From positions 310,001 to 374,000 of the forward strand of contig NZ_CP034072.1 of NCBI RefSeq assembly GCF_003855255.1: a stretch of 64,000 nt of DNA, written 5' to 3'. The notes under the pieces are model-generated. The model made no database searches and was not told where the DNA came from. It worked only from the letters and a program-made list of their open reading frames with translations. This document shows, in pieces, positions 35,501 through 46,322 of the stretch. The position numbers and the translations under genes are program-made. The first letter of the stretch is position 1; each line of letters begins with the position of its first letter. This stretch comes from Mycolicibacterium nivoides (GTDB lineage Bacteria > Actinomycetota > Actinomycetes > Mycobacteriales > Mycobacteriaceae).

Positions 35501-36967
35501 ATGACATCTCCCTCTGGTCATGTCAGGGTGCGGTTCTGCCCGTCGCCGACCGGAACCCCGCACGTCGGGTTGGTGCGCACCGCGCTGTTCAACTGGGCCT
35601 ACGCCCGGCACACCGGCGGAGCATTCGTCTTCCGGATCGAGGACACCGACGCCGCGCGGGACAGCGACGAGAGCTACGCCGCGATCCTCGACGCCCTGCG
35701 GTGGCTGGGTCTGGACTGGGATGAGGGGCCTGAGGTCGGCGGCCCGTACGAGCCATACCGGCAGTCGCAGCGCGGCGAGATCTATCGCGACGTGATCGCA
35801 CGTCTACTCGAGGCCGGCGAGGTCTACGAGGCCTATTCGACACCGGAAGAGGTCGAGGCGCGCCATGTGGCGGCCGGGCGGAATCCCAAACTCGGGTACG
35901 ACAATTACGACCGCGACCTCACCGACGAGCAGCGCAAGGTATTTGCCGACGAGGGTCGTAAACCCGTGCTGCGCCTGCGTATGCCCGACGATGACCTCGC
36001 CTGGACCGATCTGGTGCGCGGTCCGGTGAGCTTCCCGGCGGGCTCGGTACCCGATTTCGCGATCACGCGGGCCAACGGAGATCCGTTGTACACCTTGGTC
36101 AATCCGGTCGACGACGCGCTGATGAAGATCACTCACGTGCTGCGCGGCGAGGACATCATGCCCTCGACCCCGCGTCAGATCGCGCTGTACCGGGCGCTGA
36201 TGCGGATCGGTGTGGCCGAGCGGGTACCCGAATTCGCTCATTTGCCAAGTGTTCTCGGCGAGGGCAACAAAAAGCTGTCCAAGCGTGATCCGCAGTCGAA
36301 TCTGTTCCTGCACCGCGACCGCGGCTTCCTGCCGGAGGGGCTGCTGAACTACCTGGCGCTGCTGGGCTGGGGCATCGCCGACGATCACGACGTGTTCAGC
36401 CTCGAGGAGATGGTGGCCGCGTTCGACGTGGCCAACGTCAACTCCAATCCGGCGCGCTTCGACCAGAAGAAGGCCGACGCGATCAACGCGGAGCACATCC
36501 GGCTGCTCACGCCGGAGGATTTCACGGCCCGGCTCCGTGCCTATCTCGATGCCCACGGTCACGACACCGGTTTGGACGACGCGGCATTCGCCGAAGCCGC
36601 CGCGCTGACCCAGACCCGCATCGTCGTGCTCGGCGATGCGTGGGGACTGCTGAAGTTCTTCGACGACGACTCCTACGAGATCGACGAGAAGGCCGCCGCC
36701 AAGGAGCTTCGTGAGGAGGCCGCGCCGGTCCTGGATGCCGCTCTGAGCGCCCTGGAGGGCGTCGGGGAGTGGAACACCGCCAACATCGAGGCAGCGCTCA
36801 AGACGGCGCTTCTGGACGGTCTTGAGCTCAAGCCCCGTAAGGCGTTCGGACCCATCCGCGTCGCCGTCACGGGCGCGACGATCAGCCCGCCGCTGTTCGA
36901 GTCCATGGAACTGCTGGGCGCCGACCGCAGCCTGACGCGGTTGCGGGCTGCCCGGGGCCGGCTGTGA
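35501..36967 (+). CDS. gltX: Glutamyl-tRNA synthetase
   Basis: 488 residues. Class I synthetase with the HIGH-type motif in [11 protein letters not shown] near 11-21 and KLSKRD near 258-263; a C-terminal anticodon-binding domain follows. In an organism using GatCAB this is expected to be the non-discriminating enzyme charging both tRNA-Glu and tRNA-Gln (known for mycobacteria). ATG 35501 follows GAGGT by 5 bp; GTG 35498 is in frame but less likely. The tRNA-Gln and tRNA-Glu genes stand directly downstream, so enzyme and both of its substrates are clustered. Confidence 0.97.
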   Translation: MTSPSGHVRVRFCPSPTGTPHVGLVRTALFNWAYARHTGGAFVFRIEDTDAARDSDESYAAILDALRWLGLDWDEGPEVGGPYEPYRQSQRGEIYRDVIARLLEAGEVYEAYSTPEEVEARHVAAGRNPKLGYDNYDRDLTDEQRKVFADEGRKPVLRLRMPDDDLAWTDLVRGPVSFPAGSVPDFAITRANGDPLYTLVNPVDDALMKITHVLRGEDIMPSTPRQIALYRALMRIGVAERVPEFAHLPSVLGEGNKKLSKRDPQSNLFLHRDRGFLPEGLLNYLALLGWGIADDHDVFSLEEMVAAFDVANVNSNPARFDQKKADAINAEHIRLLTPEDFTARLRAYLDAHGHDTGLDDAAFAEAAALTQTRIVVLGDAWGLLKFFDDDSYEIDEKAAAKELREEAAPVLDAALSALEGVGEWNTANIEAALKTALLDGLELKPRKAFGPIRVAVTGATISPPLFESMELLGADRSLTRLRAARGRL

Positions 36968-37108
36968 ACGCCCGGGCGTGACGGGGCTTGGTAAAGAGAG
37001 CCGAAAATCTTTGGTAGTCTGCTCGTCGGTCCGAAAAGCAAAACGGGGAAGCCCCCGCTGAGCCGATCGGATCGAAATTGCCTGTGACCTGCGGTGATGG
37101 GCAATTAT

Positions 37109-37183
37109 TGGGGTATGGTGTAATTGGCAACACAGCGGTTTCTGGTACCGCCATTCTAGGTTCGAGTCCTGGTACCCCAGCCA
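37109..37183 (+). tRNA. tRNA-Gln (anticodon CTG)
   Basis: Acceptor stem TGGGGTA pairs with TACCCCA; anticodon stem GCGGT/ACCGC with loop TTCTGGT, giving CTG; T arm GGTTCGAGTCC; discriminator G at 37180 and encoded CCA at 37181-37183. It is a substrate of the gltX-GatCAB indirect route. Confidence 0.95.
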
Positions 37184-37251
37184 TCCGGACGGCATCAGAC
37201 GGATTAGGTGAGCAGGACCGCCTAGGCTATGCTGACCATCCGGAAGTTCTA

Positions 37252-37324
37252 GCCCCCGTCGTCTAGCGGCCTAGGACGCCGCCCTCTCACGGCGGTAGCG
37301 TGGGTTCGAATCCCATCGGGGGTA
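37252..37324 (+). tRNA. tRNA-Glu (anticodon CTC)
   Basis: Acceptor GCCCCCG with CGGGGGT (first pair G-T), anticodon stem CCGCC/GGCGG with loop CTCTCAC giving CTC, T loop GGTTCGAATCC; discriminator A, CCA not encoded. 68 bp after tRNA-Gln. A TATGCT box (37228-37233) may be its own -10. Followed by a terminator at 37332. Confidence 0.95.
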
Positions 37325-37331
37325 CAGAAGT

Positions 37332-37370
37332 AAAAGCGCTCAGTTCTCACGAACTGGGCGCTTTTGCGTT
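37332..37370 (+). terminator. Terminator after tRNA-Glu
   Basis: Arms 37332-37346 and 37351-37365 pair over 15 bp with one G-T, loop TCAC, then GCGTT; A-run on the 5' side and T-run on the 3' side make it potentially bidirectional. From here to the IclR gene stop at 37515 nothing else was seen. Confidence 0.75.
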
Positions 37371-37514
37371 ATCCGGACACAGCGCCCGACCGCACCCCTT
37401 CACCACGCCAGAGTGGGTCTGGGTGTCGAACGTCACGCCGGCGTGACAGCCGTCGGATTTCGACGCGACGCCGGCCCGCCACGCCGGGCGCTCAACCGCG
37501 TGCTGAGATTCGCC

Positions 37515-38216
37515 TCACAGTCGGCGGGTGAGTGCGTCGGCGGCGGCAAGCAGATCGGCGGCCCAGCGGGCTCCGGGGCGCCGGCCCATGCGGTCGATCG
37601 GTCCGGATACCGACACCGCGGCGATCACGGCGCCCCTGCCGTCGCGCACCGGCGCCGAGACGCTGGCCACACCCGGCTCACGCTCGGCGGCGCTCTGCGC
37701 CCAGCCGCGCTTGCGGACCTCGGCCAGCGTGCGGTCGGTGAACTTGGCGGCCGGCAGCACCGCCTGCTGGGTCGCCGGGTCGGCATAGGCCAGTAGCACT
37801 TTGGCGCCCGAACCGGCCGTCATCGGGAGGTGGGTGCCCACCGGCACGGTGTCGCGCAACCCGGCCGGAGGCTCCAGCGCCACCACGCAGACCCGGGATT
37901 GCCCTTCGCGCCGGTACAACTGCACGCTCTCGCCGGTGATCTCACGCAGGCGGGGCAGGACCGCGGCCCCGGCCGCCAGGAGCGGATCGTTGACGTGGGA
38001 GGCCAATTCGGTCAATGCCGGGCCGAGCCGCCAGCGTCCGTCGCCGTCGCGGGCCAACAGGCGGTGGGTTTCCAGCCCGGCGGCCAGCCGGTGTGCGGTC
38101 GCCCGCGGCAGCCCGGTCCGCTCGCACAGTTCGGCCAGCCCGCAAGGTGACTCGGCCACGGTGTGCAGCACACCCACGGCTTTGTCGAGAACGCCGATGC
38201 CGCTATCATTTCTCAC
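37515..38216 (-). CDS. IclR-family regulator, LtbR/NdgR type
   Basis: 233 residues. N-terminal winged helix (GLAELCERTGLPRATAHRLAAGLETHRLLARDGDGRWRLG) and C-terminal effector domain with SVQLYRREGQSRVCV and SAPVRDGRGAVIAAVSVSGP. Divergent from leuC-leuD, as is LtbR of Corynebacterium and NdgR of Streptomyces, which control leucine (and tryptophan) genes (known); M. tuberculosis has Rv2989 here. GTG 38216 is the start and lies inside TCTCACAGAGAGA, so self-binding is plausible. Confidence 0.88.
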   Translation of the reverse strand: MRNDSGIGVLDKAVGVLHTVAESPCGLAELCERTGLPRATAHRLAAGLETHRLLARDGDGRWRLGPALTELASHVNDPLLAAGAAVLPRLREITGESVQLYRREGQSRVCVVALEPPAGLRDTVPVGTHLPMTAGSGAKVLLAYADPATQQAVLPAAKFTDRTLAEVRKRGWAQSAAEREPGVASVSAPVRDGRGAVIAAVSVSGPIDRMGRRPGARWAADLLAAADALTRRL

Positions 38217-38246
38217 AGAGAGATACTAGCGTCTCGCATTGTGAGA
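38211..38246. promoter_or_regulatory. leuCD promoter and probable LtbR-type operator
   Basis: TCTCGCATTGTGAGA (38232-38246) is an imperfect palindrome (12 of 15 symmetric); a second half-match TCTCACAGAGAGA lies at 38211-38223. TAGCGT (38227-38232) is a -10 candidate with start near 38239, so the palindrome covers the start site. TCTC/GAGA symmetry resembles sites reported for this IclR subfamily. Confidence 0.55.
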
Positions 38247-38332
38247 TGACAGATGAGATGGCGACAGTAACTCCCAGCCCTGGCGGACTCTTGATGCAAG
38301 CCCGCATTGCCGTTAATCGAATCGAGAAGTAG
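38246..38332 (+). CDS. Upstream reading frame of leuC
   Basis: 28 codons, ATG 38246 (or the internal ATG 38258) to TAG 38330-38332, two bases before the leuC ATG. Encodes [14 protein letters not shown] followed by [14 protein letters not shown], with Leu-Leu and three Val/Ile pairs in its second half. It starts about 7 nt after the predicted transcript start. Its last codons (GAGAAG) double as the leuC ribosome site, which would couple leuC translation to it. Whether it is translated is not known. Confidence 0.45.
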   Translation: MTDEMATVTPSPGGLLMQARIAVNRIEK

Positions 38333-38334
38333 CG

Positions 38335-39789
38335 ATGGACCAATCGACACAGACATCCGTGAAGCCGCGCACCCTGGCCGAGAAGGTTTGGGAAGACCAC
38401 GTCGTGGCGCGCGGTGAGGGAGAGGGCGCTGCCAGAGAGCCCGATCTGATCTATATCGACCTGCATCTCGTGCACGAGGTCACCAGCCCGCAGGCGTTCG
38501 ACGGCCTGCGATTGGCGGGCCGGCCGGTGCGACGGCCTGACCTGACGATCGCCACCGAGGACCACAACGTGCCCACGGTCGACATCGACAAGCCGATCGC
38601 GGATCCGGTTTCTCGCACCCAGGTCGAGACATTGCGGCGCAACTGCGAGGAATTCGGCATCCGGCTGCACCCGATGGGCGATGCGGAACAGGGCATCGTG
38701 CACATCATCGGCCCGCAGCTGGGGCTGACGCAGCCGGGCATGACGGTCGTGTGTGGGGACAGCCACACTTCAACCCATGGTGCGTTCGGCGCCATCGCCA
38801 TGGGCATCGGCACATCCGAGGTCGAACACGTGATGGCCACGCAGACACTGCCGCTCAAGCCGTTCAAGACCATGGCGGTCAACGTCGACGGCGTGCTGCC
38901 GCCCGGCGTGAGCGCCAAGGACATCATCCTGGCCGTGATCGCCAAGATCGGCACCGGCGGCGGCCAGGGTCACGTCATCGAATACCGGGGCAGTGCCATC
39001 GAGGCGCTGTCCATGGAAGGCCGGATGACGATCTGCAACATGAGCATCGAGGCAGGGGCACGGGCCGGAATGGTCGCTCCGGACGAGACCACGTTCGAGT
39101 TCCTCAAGGGCCGTCCGAACGCTCCCAAGGGGGCCGACTGGGACGCCGCTATCGAGGCGTGGAGCCAGTTGCGTACCGATGAGGGCGCCGAATTCGACAC
39201 CGAGGTCTACCTGGACGCCGCCACGTTGAGCCCGTTCGTGACGTGGGGCACGAACCCGGGACAGGGAATCCCGCTGTCGGCGTCGGTCCCGGATCCGGAG
39301 TTGATGGGCGACGACGGAGAGCGTCAGTCGGCGGAGAAGGCTTTGGCCTACATGGACCTTCGGCCCGGGATGGCGATGCGCGACATCGCCGTGGACACCG
39401 TGTTCGTCGGGTCCTGCACCAACGGCCGGATCGAGGACCTGCGGGTGGTCGCCGACGTGCTGCGCGATCGCAAGGTCGCCGACGGGGTTCGGATGCTGGT
39501 CGTGCCGGGCTCGATGCGGGTCCGGGCCCAAGCCGAATCGGAAGGGCTCGACCGGATATTCACCGCCGCGGGCGCCGAGTGGCGTCAGGCCGGCTGCTCG
39601 ATGTGCCTGGGCATGAACCCCGACCAACTGTCGCCGGGGCAGCGCTGCGCCTCGACTTCCAACCGGAATTTCGAAGGTCGGCAGGGCAAGGGTGGCCGCA
39701 CCCACCTCGTCTCGCCGGCCGTCGCGGCAGCCACCGCCGTACGCGGAAAGCTGGCGTCCCCTGCCGATCTGCCTGCCGCGTCCCGCTGA
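38335..39789 (+). CDS. leuC: 3-isopropylmalate dehydratase large subunit
   Basis: 484 residues. Aconitase-superfamily enzyme isomerising 2- to 3-isopropylmalate in leucine synthesis. [4Fe-4S] ligands: Cys in [12 protein letters not shown] near 359-370 and the pair in [12 protein letters not shown] near 422-433. The substrate-loop [14 protein letters not shown] lies near 139-152. Gene order leuC-leuD, 13 bp apart, as usual. ATG 38335 sits 2 bp after the upstream frame. Confidence 0.97.
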   Translation: MDQSTQTSVKPRTLAEKVWEDHVVARGEGEGAAREPDLIYIDLHLVHEVTSPQAFDGLRLAGRPVRRPDLTIATEDHNVPTVDIDKPIADPVSRTQVETLRRNCEEFGIRLHPMGDAEQGIVHIIGPQLGLTQPGMTVVCGDSHTSTHGAFGAIAMGIGTSEVEHVMATQTLPLKPFKTMAVNVDGVLPPGVSAKDIILAVIAKIGTGGGQGHVIEYRGSAIEALSMEGRMTICNMSIEAGARAGMVAPDETTFEFLKGRPNAPKGADWDAAIEAWSQLRTDEGAEFDTEVYLDAATLSPFVTWGTNPGQGIPLSASVPDPELMGDDGERQSAEKALAYMDLRPGMAMRDIAVDTVFVGSCTNGRIEDLRVVADVLRDRKVADGVRMLVVPGSMRVRAQAESEGLDRIFTAAGAEWRQAGCSMCLGMNPDQLSPGQRCASTSNRNFEGRQGKGGRTHLVSPAVAAATAVRGKLASPADLPAASR

Positions 39790-39802
39790 GAGGAACCCAA
39801 GA

Positions 39803-40396
39803 ATGGAAGCGTTCAACACTCACACCGGCATCGGCGTCCCGCTGCGGCGGTCCAATGTCGACACCGACCAGATCATCCCCGCCGTCTATTTGAAGCGGGT
39901 CACCCGAACGGGTTTCGAGGACGGATTGTTCGCCGCGTGGCGCACGGATCCGTCGTTCATTCTGAATCTCCCGCCATTCGACAAAGGCTCGGTGTTGGTC
40001 GCCGGACCCGATTTCGGCACCGGATCATCACGCGAACATGCCGTCTGGGCGCTCATGGACTATGGCTTCCGGGTGGTTATCTCATCTCGTTTCGCCGACA
40101 TTTTCCGCGGCAACGCCGGCAAGGCCGGGCTATTGGCGGCTGAAGTCGCTCAAGATGATGTCGAGCTCTTATGGAAGCTGATCGAGCAGAATCCTGGGCT
40201 GGAAATCACTGTGAATCTTCAAGATCGAAATATCGTCGCCGGAACGGTTGTGCTGCCGTTCAGAATTGACGACTACACGGCTTGGCGCCTGCTCGAGGGA
40301 CTCGACGATATAGGCCTTACGCTGCGGAAACTCTCGTCGATCGAGGATTACGAGAAGCGTCGGCCGACCTGGAAGCCGCGCACTCTGCCGGCCTGA
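39803..40396 (+). CDS. leuD: 3-isopropylmalate dehydratase small subunit
   Basis: 197 residues. Swivelling-domain subunit that completes the LeuCD active site. Motifs: [16 protein letters not shown] near 17-32 and [17 protein letters not shown] near 68-84. AGAGGAA precedes the ATG. Follows leuC by 13 bp. The 3' third uses more A/T than the rest of the gene and its neighbours; no disruption is seen. Confidence 0.97.
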   Translation: MEAFNTHTGIGVPLRRSNVDTDQIIPAVYLKRVTRTGFEDGLFAAWRTDPSFILNLPPFDKGSVLVAGPDFGTGSSREHAVWALMDYGFRVVISSRFADIFRGNAGKAGLLAAEVAQDDVELLWKLIEQNPGLEITVNLQDRNIVAGTVVLPFRIDDYTAWRLLEGLDDIGLTLRKLSSIEDYEKRRPTWKPRTLPA

Positions 40397-40535
40397 TCGA
40401 GGGCCCCGTACGGGTGCTTCCGCGCCCGAATTAGCCGCGTGCCGAACCGCTTCAGAACCCAACCGGGCGGAGTCCAAGTGGGGCAAGCGGATTGCCGGAT
40501 TGTTCGCTAGCTACGCCTGAAATTGCGCGTGGCTC

Positions 40536-40588
40536 TTGGAAATCAGTGGTCGCAGGGTTTACCGTGTCCTCTAGTCGGTCCAAGGAGG
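40536..40588 (+). promoter_or_regulatory. hupB promoter and 5' leader
   Basis: TTGGAA (40536-40541), 18-bp spacer, TACCGT (40560-40565), start near 40572. The leader carries AAGGAGG at 40582-40588 and a second site GGAGG at 40601-40605 nearer the ATG. The rest of 40397-40535 shows only a weak GC hairpin after leuD. Confidence 0.55.
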
Positions 40589-40611
40589 ACCACTGGTTTC
40601 GGAGGTTTTGG

Positions 40612-41280
40612 ATGAACAAAGCGGAGCTCATCGACGTACTCACAACCAAACTGGGCACCGATCGTCGGCAGGCTACCGCCGCGGTGGAGAACGTTGTGGA
40701 CACCATCGTCCGCGCGGTGCACAAGGGCGACAGCGTCACGATCACCGGCTTCGGTGTTTTCGAGCAGCGCCGCCGCGCTGCCCGTGTGGCGCGTAACCCG
40801 CGCACCGGCGAAACGGTGAAGGTCAAGCCCACCTCGGTGCCGGCTTTCCGTCCGGGCGCTCAGTTCAAGGCGGTTGTTTCTGGGGCGCAGCGTCTCCCGT
40901 CTGACGGCCCGGCCGTCAAGCGTGGCGTCACCGCAGGCCCGGTCAAGCGTGCCGCCGTCAAGAAGGCCGTCGCCAAGAAGGCTCCGGCCAAGAAGGCTGC
41001 GACCAAGGCTCCGGCCAAGAAGGCCGCGACCAAGGCTCCGGCCAAGAAGGCCGCGACCAAGGCTCCGGCCAAGAAGGCCGCGACCAAGGCTCCGGCCAAG
41101 AAGGCCGCGACCAAGGCTCCGGCCAAGAAGGCCGCGACCAAGGCTCCCGCCAAGAAGGCCGCGACCAAGGCTCCCGCCAAGAAGGCCGCGACCAAGGCAC
41201 CGGCCAAGAAGGCCGCGACCAAGGCTCCCGCCAAGAAGGTGGCTGCCAAGAAGGCGCCGGCCAAGAAGGGCCGCAAGTAA
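40612..41280 (+). CDS. hupB: Nucleoid-associated HU protein with histone-like tail
   Basis: 222 residues. The N-terminal 90 are a standard HU domain ([54 protein letters not shown]). Residues about 127-207 are nine tandem copies of KKAATKAPA, then [15 protein letters not shown], a histone-H1-like basic tail typical of mycobacterial HupB (known), which compacts DNA and is a target of acetylation and iron-related control. GGAGG is 6 bp before ATG 40612. The tail length depends on 27-bp DNA repeats and may vary between strains. Confidence 0.97.
   Translation: MNKAELIDVLTTKLGTDRRQATAAVENVVDTIVRAVHKGDSVTITGFGVFEQRRRAARVARNPRTGETVKVKPTSVPAFRPGAQFKAVVSGAQRLPSDGPAVKRGVTAGPVKRAAVKKAVAKKAPAKKAATKAPAKKAATKAPAKKAATKAPAKKAATKAPAKKAATKAPAKKAATKAPAKKAATKAPAKKAATKAPAKKAATKAPAKKVAAKKAPAKKGRK
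40990..41232 (+). repeat. Nine 27-bp tandem repeats in hupB
   Basis: 243 bp, nine units of 27 bp encoding KKAATKAPA. Units differ only at a few third positions (GCT/GCC, CCG/CCC, GCT/GCA), so the DNA is nearly identical from unit to unit. Such arrays change copy number by slippage or recombination. Confidence 0.9.
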
Positions 41281-41290
41281 TTACGGTAAA

Positions 41291-41331
41291 GGCACGTCGT
41301 GAGCCGTAGGTCAGCTCACGACGTGCCTTTT
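41291..41331 (+). terminator. Terminator after hupB
   Basis: Perfect 14-bp stem 41291-41304 with 41314-41327, 9-nt loop, followed by TTTTCTCG. It lies between convergent hupB and mutT1 and may act on both. Confidence 0.8.
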
Positions 41332-41342
41332 CTCGTGTGGGT

Positions 41343-42281
41343 CTAGCTGCCGGAGGGCAGCGGACTGCCGAGGTGGTCCGCAGCGATCAGCCGGCCGTCC
41401 GCCATCGACAGCACCCAGGTGCTGCCCTTGCGATTTCCGGTCGTCTGCGGGCGAACCTGTGAGCGCGAGCACCACCACGAGATGAGATCGGGAATCACCT
41501 TGCCCTGCGTGCAGATCACCGGGGTCCCCGCCCGGGTCGCTAGTTCGAGTACGCGGTTGCGACCGGCCTTGTGGTCGGAGTTGTAGGCCTCCTCGGTCAG
41601 CGCCGGCTCATTGTGGATGTCCACGCCGAGTTCCTGGGCCAGGGGCTCCAGGGTCTGATGACAGCGCAACCGATCGGCCGCGTAAAGCGTTGTGGCACCG
41701 AATGCCGATAGTTGGGCGACCAGAGCCTCGGCCTGTGCCCGGCCCTTCTTGTCCAGCGGACGCTTGCGGTCATCGCCCTTGAAACGTGATCGTCGTCCGG
41801 CCGTGCCGTGCCGGACGATGAGCACCGTCTTGGTATCGGGTGGCTGTTTTGCAAAGCGCCGCAATACTTTTCGATCGTGCGGGTAAACCAGCTGATCCGC
41901 TGCCGCATGCACCGGCAGCCAGATGAGCTTGTCCACCTCGTCGTTGGGGGTGAAGTCACCTCCCGTCGCGCGGGCAGCCCAGTACCAGACCCTTTTGGTC
42001 CCCTGTGGGATGTCGTACGAGATCGAGCCGAGCCGGCGACCGAGCTGCGCGGTGTAGCCCGTCTCCTCGTGGACCTCGCGCACGGCGGCCACCGGATCGG
42101 TTTCGTCGAGCTCGACCTTGCCCTTCGGCAGGGACCAATCGTCGTACCGCGGGCGGTGGATGACGGCCACCTCGGTCACGGCTACGCCTGCGGCGTCCTC
42201 GCCGCCGCGCCACAACACGGCGCCCGCCGCGGGTACCAGCTTGGTGCCCGGCTTGGCCGCCTTCGTGCTGTCGTCGGACAC
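41343..42281 (-). CDS. mutT1: MutT1-type Nudix hydrolase with phosphoglycerate-mutase-like domain
   Basis: 312 residues, two domains. Residues 10-140 contain the Nudix box [23 protein letters not shown], matching GX5EX7REUXEEXGU; residues about 150-312 form a histidine-phosphatase domain with [13 protein letters not shown]. tuberculosis MutT1 (Rv2985), also between hupB and ppk, has the same fusion and hydrolyses 8-oxo-(d)GTP and diadenosine polyphosphates (known). ATG 42281. Upstream 50 bp lead to the stop of ppk1. Confidence 0.93.
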   Translation of the reverse strand: MSDDSTKAAKPGTKLVPAAGAVLWRGGEDAAGVAVTEVAVIHRPRYDDWSLPKGKVELDETDPVAAVREVHEETGYTAQLGRRLGSISYDIPQGTKRVWYWAARATGGDFTPNDEVDKLIWLPVHAAADQLVYPHDRKVLRRFAKQPPDTKTVLIVRHGTAGRRSRFKGDDRKRPLDKKGRAQAEALVAQLSAFGATTLYAADRLRCHQTLEPLAQELGVDIHNEPALTEEAYNSDHKAGRNRVLELATRAGTPVICTQGKVIPDLISWWCSRSQVRPQTTGNRKGSTWVLSMADGRLIAADHLGSPLPSGS

Positions 42282-42331
42282 GTCAACTCCTGCAGGTCAT
42301 TCACCGGCCAGGGCAGTCGGCCCGGTGGGGA

Positions 42332-44527
42332 TCAGGGGTGCCGGTGACGTTCCATCAGCGACACCTGGTGGTCGCGGACTGTCTGCCCCTCCTGGGGCAG
42401 CGCTGTCCAGTGACCATCGTGTCGCAACTCCCAGCACCGGGTGGCCGGATCCATCGCGGACTCGAACACCTCGTTGAGTTGCGCGGTCAGCCTCGGATCC
42501 TTGACCTGAGCCATCACTTCGACACGGCGGTCGAGATTACGATGCATCATGTCGGCACTGCCGATCCAGAACTCGTTGGTGGCGCGGAAGTGAATAATCC
42601 GCGAGTGCTCGAGGAAGCGCCCGAGGATCGAGCGCACCCTGATGTTGTCGGAGTATCCGGGAACGCCGGGGCGTAGGGCGCAGATGCCCCGGACCACGAT
42701 CTCGACCGGGATGCCGGCCTGCGACGCCCGATAGAGCGCATCGATCACCTGCTCGTCGACCAGAGCATTGGCCTTCAGCCGGATTCCGGTCGTGGCCCCG
42801 TCGTGATGCGCGGCGATCTCGCGGTCGATGCGCTCGATGATTCCCTTGCGCACACCCCTCGGCGCCACCAGCAGATTGCGGTAGGAGTCCTTGCGCGAGT
42901 AGCCGGTCAGCGAATTGAACAGGTCGGTCAGGTCGGCGCCGATGTCGGGATCGGCGGTGAGCAGGCCGACGTCTTCATACAGTCGCGCGGTTTTCGGGTT
43001 GTAGTTGCCGGTGCCGATGTGGCAGTAGCGCCGGATCGTCGACCCTTCACGCCGGACCACAAGGCAGGTCTTGCAGTGGGTTTTCAGGCCGATCAACCCG
43101 TAGACCACGTGTACCCCGGCTTGTTCGAGAGCCCTGGCCCACTTGATGTTGGCCTGTTCGTCGAAGCGGGCCTTGATCTCGACGAGCGCGACCACCTGCT
43201 TGCCGGCCTCGGCCGCGTCGATCAGCGCGTTGACGATCGGTGAATCGCCGGAGGTGCGGTAGAGAGTCTGTTTGATCGCCAGCACGTTGGGGTCGGCGGC
43301 GGCCTGCTCGATGAAGCGTTGCACCGTGGTGGAGAACGAGTCATAGGGGTGGTGCACCAGCACGTCCCCGTCGCGCAGCGTCGAGAAGATGCTCTTGGGC
43401 GTCTCGCGTTCGCCGAAAGCCGGTGGGGTGGCGGGCACGAACGGCCGATCCTTGAGTGCGGGCCGGTCCACGGCGTAGATCTGCCAGAGCGCGGACAGAT
43501 CCAGCAGCCCGGGCACCTCGATCACGTCGCTCGGGGCCACATCCAGTTCCCGCAGCAGCAATTCGAGCATGCTCTCGGTCATGTCGTCCGACACTTCCAG
43601 CCGGACCGGCGAGCCGAACCGCCTTCGGGCGAGTTCGCGTTCGAGCGCCTGCAGCAGATCCTCGTCGCGGTCCTCTTCGACCTCGAAGTCGGCGTTGCGG
43701 GTGATCCGGAACGCGTGGTGCTCGACGATCTCAAGCCCGGGGAACAACACCGGCAGGAACGCGGCGATGAGTTCCTCCATCGGCAGGAACCGCACCGCGG
43801 TCGATCCGTCGGTGGGTGCGCTCAGCTCTACGAAGCGCCCGACGTTGTCGGGGACCTTGATCCTGGCGAAGTGCTGCCCGCCGTCTTCGGGATGTTTGAC
43901 GGTGATGGCCAGATTCAGGCTCAGCCCGCTGACGAACGGGAACGGGTGGGCCGGGTCCACCGCCAGCGGCGTGAGGACCGGGAATACCTGTTCGTGGAAG
44001 TAGGTGGAGAGCTTTGCCCGCTCGGCCTCGTCGAGCTCGGCCCAGTTGACGATGACGATGCCCTCTTCGGCCAGCGCCGGGCGGACCGAGCTGAGGAACA
44101 CACTGGCATGACGGCTGGCGATCTGCTGGGTGCGTTCGTTGATCCGGCGCAGCTGCTCGCGTGGCGACAGACCGTCGGCCGAACGCACCGAAAGTCCCAT
44201 CTCGTCGCGGCGTTTGAGGCCGGCCACCCGGACCATGTAGAACTCGTCGAGATTGGACGCGAAGATCGCCAGGAACTTTGCCCGCTCGAGCAGTGGCAGT
44301 GACGGGTCGGCGGCCAGGGCCAGCACCCGCGCGTTGAAGTCCAGCCAGCTCAGTTCGCGGTTGAGGTAGCGGTCCTCGGGCAGCGCGTCGTCCACGGCCG
44401 GCCAGGTGGCCGCCGGTGGTGCCTCAGGTGTCGCCGACTCGATGGGCTGCCCCGATGAGGTTGAGGTCGTGTCCCGTTCATAGGTGTCGGATCGGGTCGT
44501 TGGCTCGGCTTCGGTGGCTTCGCTCAT
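42332..44527 (-). CDS. ppk1: Polyphosphate kinase 1
   Basis: 731 residues from ATG 44527 (735 from the in-frame ATG 44539; neither has a clear ribosome site). Reversible synthesis of polyphosphate from ATP. Four-domain PPK1: N-terminal helical domain with [16 protein letters not shown], middle domain, then two catalytic domains with the phosphorylated His in [16 protein letters not shown] and the second site [11 protein letters not shown]. Autophosphorylation on the first His is known for the family. Located between mutT1 and fbiD as in M. tuberculosis (Rv2984). Confidence 0.95.
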   Translation of the reverse strand: MSEATEAEPTTRSDTYERDTTSTSSGQPIESATPEAPPAATWPAVDDALPEDRYLNRELSWLDFNARVLALAADPSLPLLERAKFLAIFASNLDEFYMVRVAGLKRRDEMGLSVRSADGLSPREQLRRINERTQQIASRHASVFLSSVRPALAEEGIVIVNWAELDEAERAKLSTYFHEQVFPVLTPLAVDPAHPFPFVSGLSLNLAITVKHPEDGGQHFARIKVPDNVGRFVELSAPTDGSTAVRFLPMEELIAAFLPVLFPGLEIVEHHAFRITRNADFEVEEDRDEDLLQALERELARRRFGSPVRLEVSDDMTESMLELLLRELDVAPSDVIEVPGLLDLSALWQIYAVDRPALKDRPFVPATPPAFGERETPKSIFSTLRDGDVLVHHPYDSFSTTVQRFIEQAAADPNVLAIKQTLYRTSGDSPIVNALIDAAEAGKQVVALVEIKARFDEQANIKWARALEQAGVHVVYGLIGLKTHCKTCLVVRREGSTIRRYCHIGTGNYNPKTARLYEDVGLLTADPDIGADLTDLFNSLTGYSRKDSYRNLLVAPRGVRKGIIERIDREIAAHHDGATTGIRLKANALVDEQVIDALYRASQAGIPVEIVVRGICALRPGVPGYSDNIRVRSILGRFLEHSRIIHFRATNEFWIGSADMMHRNLDRRVEVMAQVKDPRLTAQLNEVFESAMDPATRCWELRHDGHWTALPQEGQTVRDHQVSLMERHRHP

Positions 44528-44561
44528 CTGTCCGATCATTCCCTATGCCAGGGGTGCGGGG

Positions 44562-45281
<720 letters not shown>

Positions 45282-45282
45282 T

Positions 45283-45288
45283 TAGGGT
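45283..45288 (+). promoter_or_regulatory. -10 hexamer of gpsA
   Basis: TAGGGT exactly 12 bp before the GTG start at 45295; predicted leaderless transcript. Confidence 0.5.
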
Positions 45289-45294
45289 GAGCGG

Positions 45295-46293
45295 GTGGTA
45301 GAGGCTGCGGTGATGGGTGCCGGTGCGTGGGGAACGGCGCTGGCCAAGGTGCTGGCGGACGCGGGCAATCCGGTGACGATGTGGGCCCGGCGCCCCGAGG
45401 TTGCCGACGAGATCAACACCGAGCATCGCAACAGTCGCTACCTCGGCGACGTCGTGCTGCCCTCGACGATCAAGGCCACCACCGATCCGGCCGAGGCGCT
45501 GACCGGTGCCTGCACGGTGCTGCTCGGGGTTCCGGCGCAGCAGCTGCGGGCGAACCTGGAGGGCTGGAAGCATCTGATCGGTGACGACGTGACGCTGGTG
45601 AGCCTGGCCAAGGGAATCGAACTCGGCTCACTCATGCGGATGAGCCAGGTCATCGTCCAGGTGACCGGCGCCGATCCGTCCCGGGTGGCGGTGGTGACCG
45701 GGCCGAACCTGGCCAGCGAGATCGCTGACGAGCAGCCCGCGGCCACCGTCGTCGCGTGCAGCGACTCCGGCCGCGCGGTAACACTGCAACGCGCCCTGGC
45801 CACCGGATACTTCCGGCCCTACACCAACGCCGATGTGGTCGGTGCCGAGGTGGGCGGGGCCTGCAAGAACGTCATCGCGCTGGCCTGCGGAATGGCCGTG
45901 GGTGTGGGGCTGGGGGAGAACACCGTCGCCGCCATCATCACCCGCGGTCTGGCCGAGGTGATGCGGTTGGGTATCGCGCTGGGTGCCACTCCGGCGACGC
46001 TCGCCGGATTGGCCGGCGTCGGGGATCTCGTGGCCACGTGCACCTCCAGACATTCCCGTAACCGCACCTTCGGTGAGCGACTGGGCAAGGGCGGCACCAT
46101 GGAATCGGCCTTGACCGCGGCAGGCGGACATGTGGCCGAGGGAGTGGCCTCGTGCGAATCGGTGTTGGCGCTGGCATCAAGCTACGGCGTCGAGATGCCG
46201 TTGACCGACGCCGTTCATAGGGTGTGCCACAAGGGATTGTCGGTTCACGAGGCCGTCGCAGGACTGTTGGGACGCAGTACCAAACCGGAGTGA
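45295..46293 (+). CDS. gpsA: Glycerol-3-phosphate dehydrogenase [NAD(P)+]
   Basis: 332 residues. Reduces dihydroxyacetone phosphate to sn-glycerol 3-phosphate for phospholipid synthesis. N-terminal loop [19 protein letters not shown] near 6-24; VSLAKGIE near 100-107 and the catalytic Lys in [15 protein letters not shown] near 183-197; late [17 protein letters not shown] 45295 coincides with the predicted transcript start. Matches Rv2982c (gpdA2) by position. Confidence 0.96.
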   Translation: MVEAAVMGAGAWGTALAKVLADAGNPVTMWARRPEVADEINTEHRNSRYLGDVVLPSTIKATTDPAEALTGACTVLLGVPAQQLRANLEGWKHLIGDDVTLVSLAKGIELGSLMRMSQVIVQVTGADPSRVAVVTGPNLASEIADEQPAATVVACSDSGRAVTLQRALATGYFRPYTNADVVGAEVGGACKNVIALACGMAVGVGLGENTVAAIITRGLAEVMRLGIALGATPATLAGLAGVGDLVATCTSRHSRNRTFGERLGKGGTMESALTAAGGHVAEGVASCESVLALASSYGVEMPLTDAVHRVCHKGLSVHEAVAGLLGRSTKPE

Positions 46294-46322
46294 CGGCCTC
46301 TGGACGCGAGGAGGTAGCAGGT

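Noticed and set aside
36988..37020. Promoter TTGGTA...TAGTCT for the tRNA genes
   Set aside because: Spacer would be 21 bp, outside the usual 16-19; left unassigned.
37021..37060. GC hairpin CGGGG/CCCCG as a gltX terminator
   Set aside because: Stem of only 5 bp and no T-run; too weak to annotate.
40990..41232. Possible CRISPR array
   Set aside because: 27-bp units are directly adjacent with no spacers and encode the HupB tail in frame.
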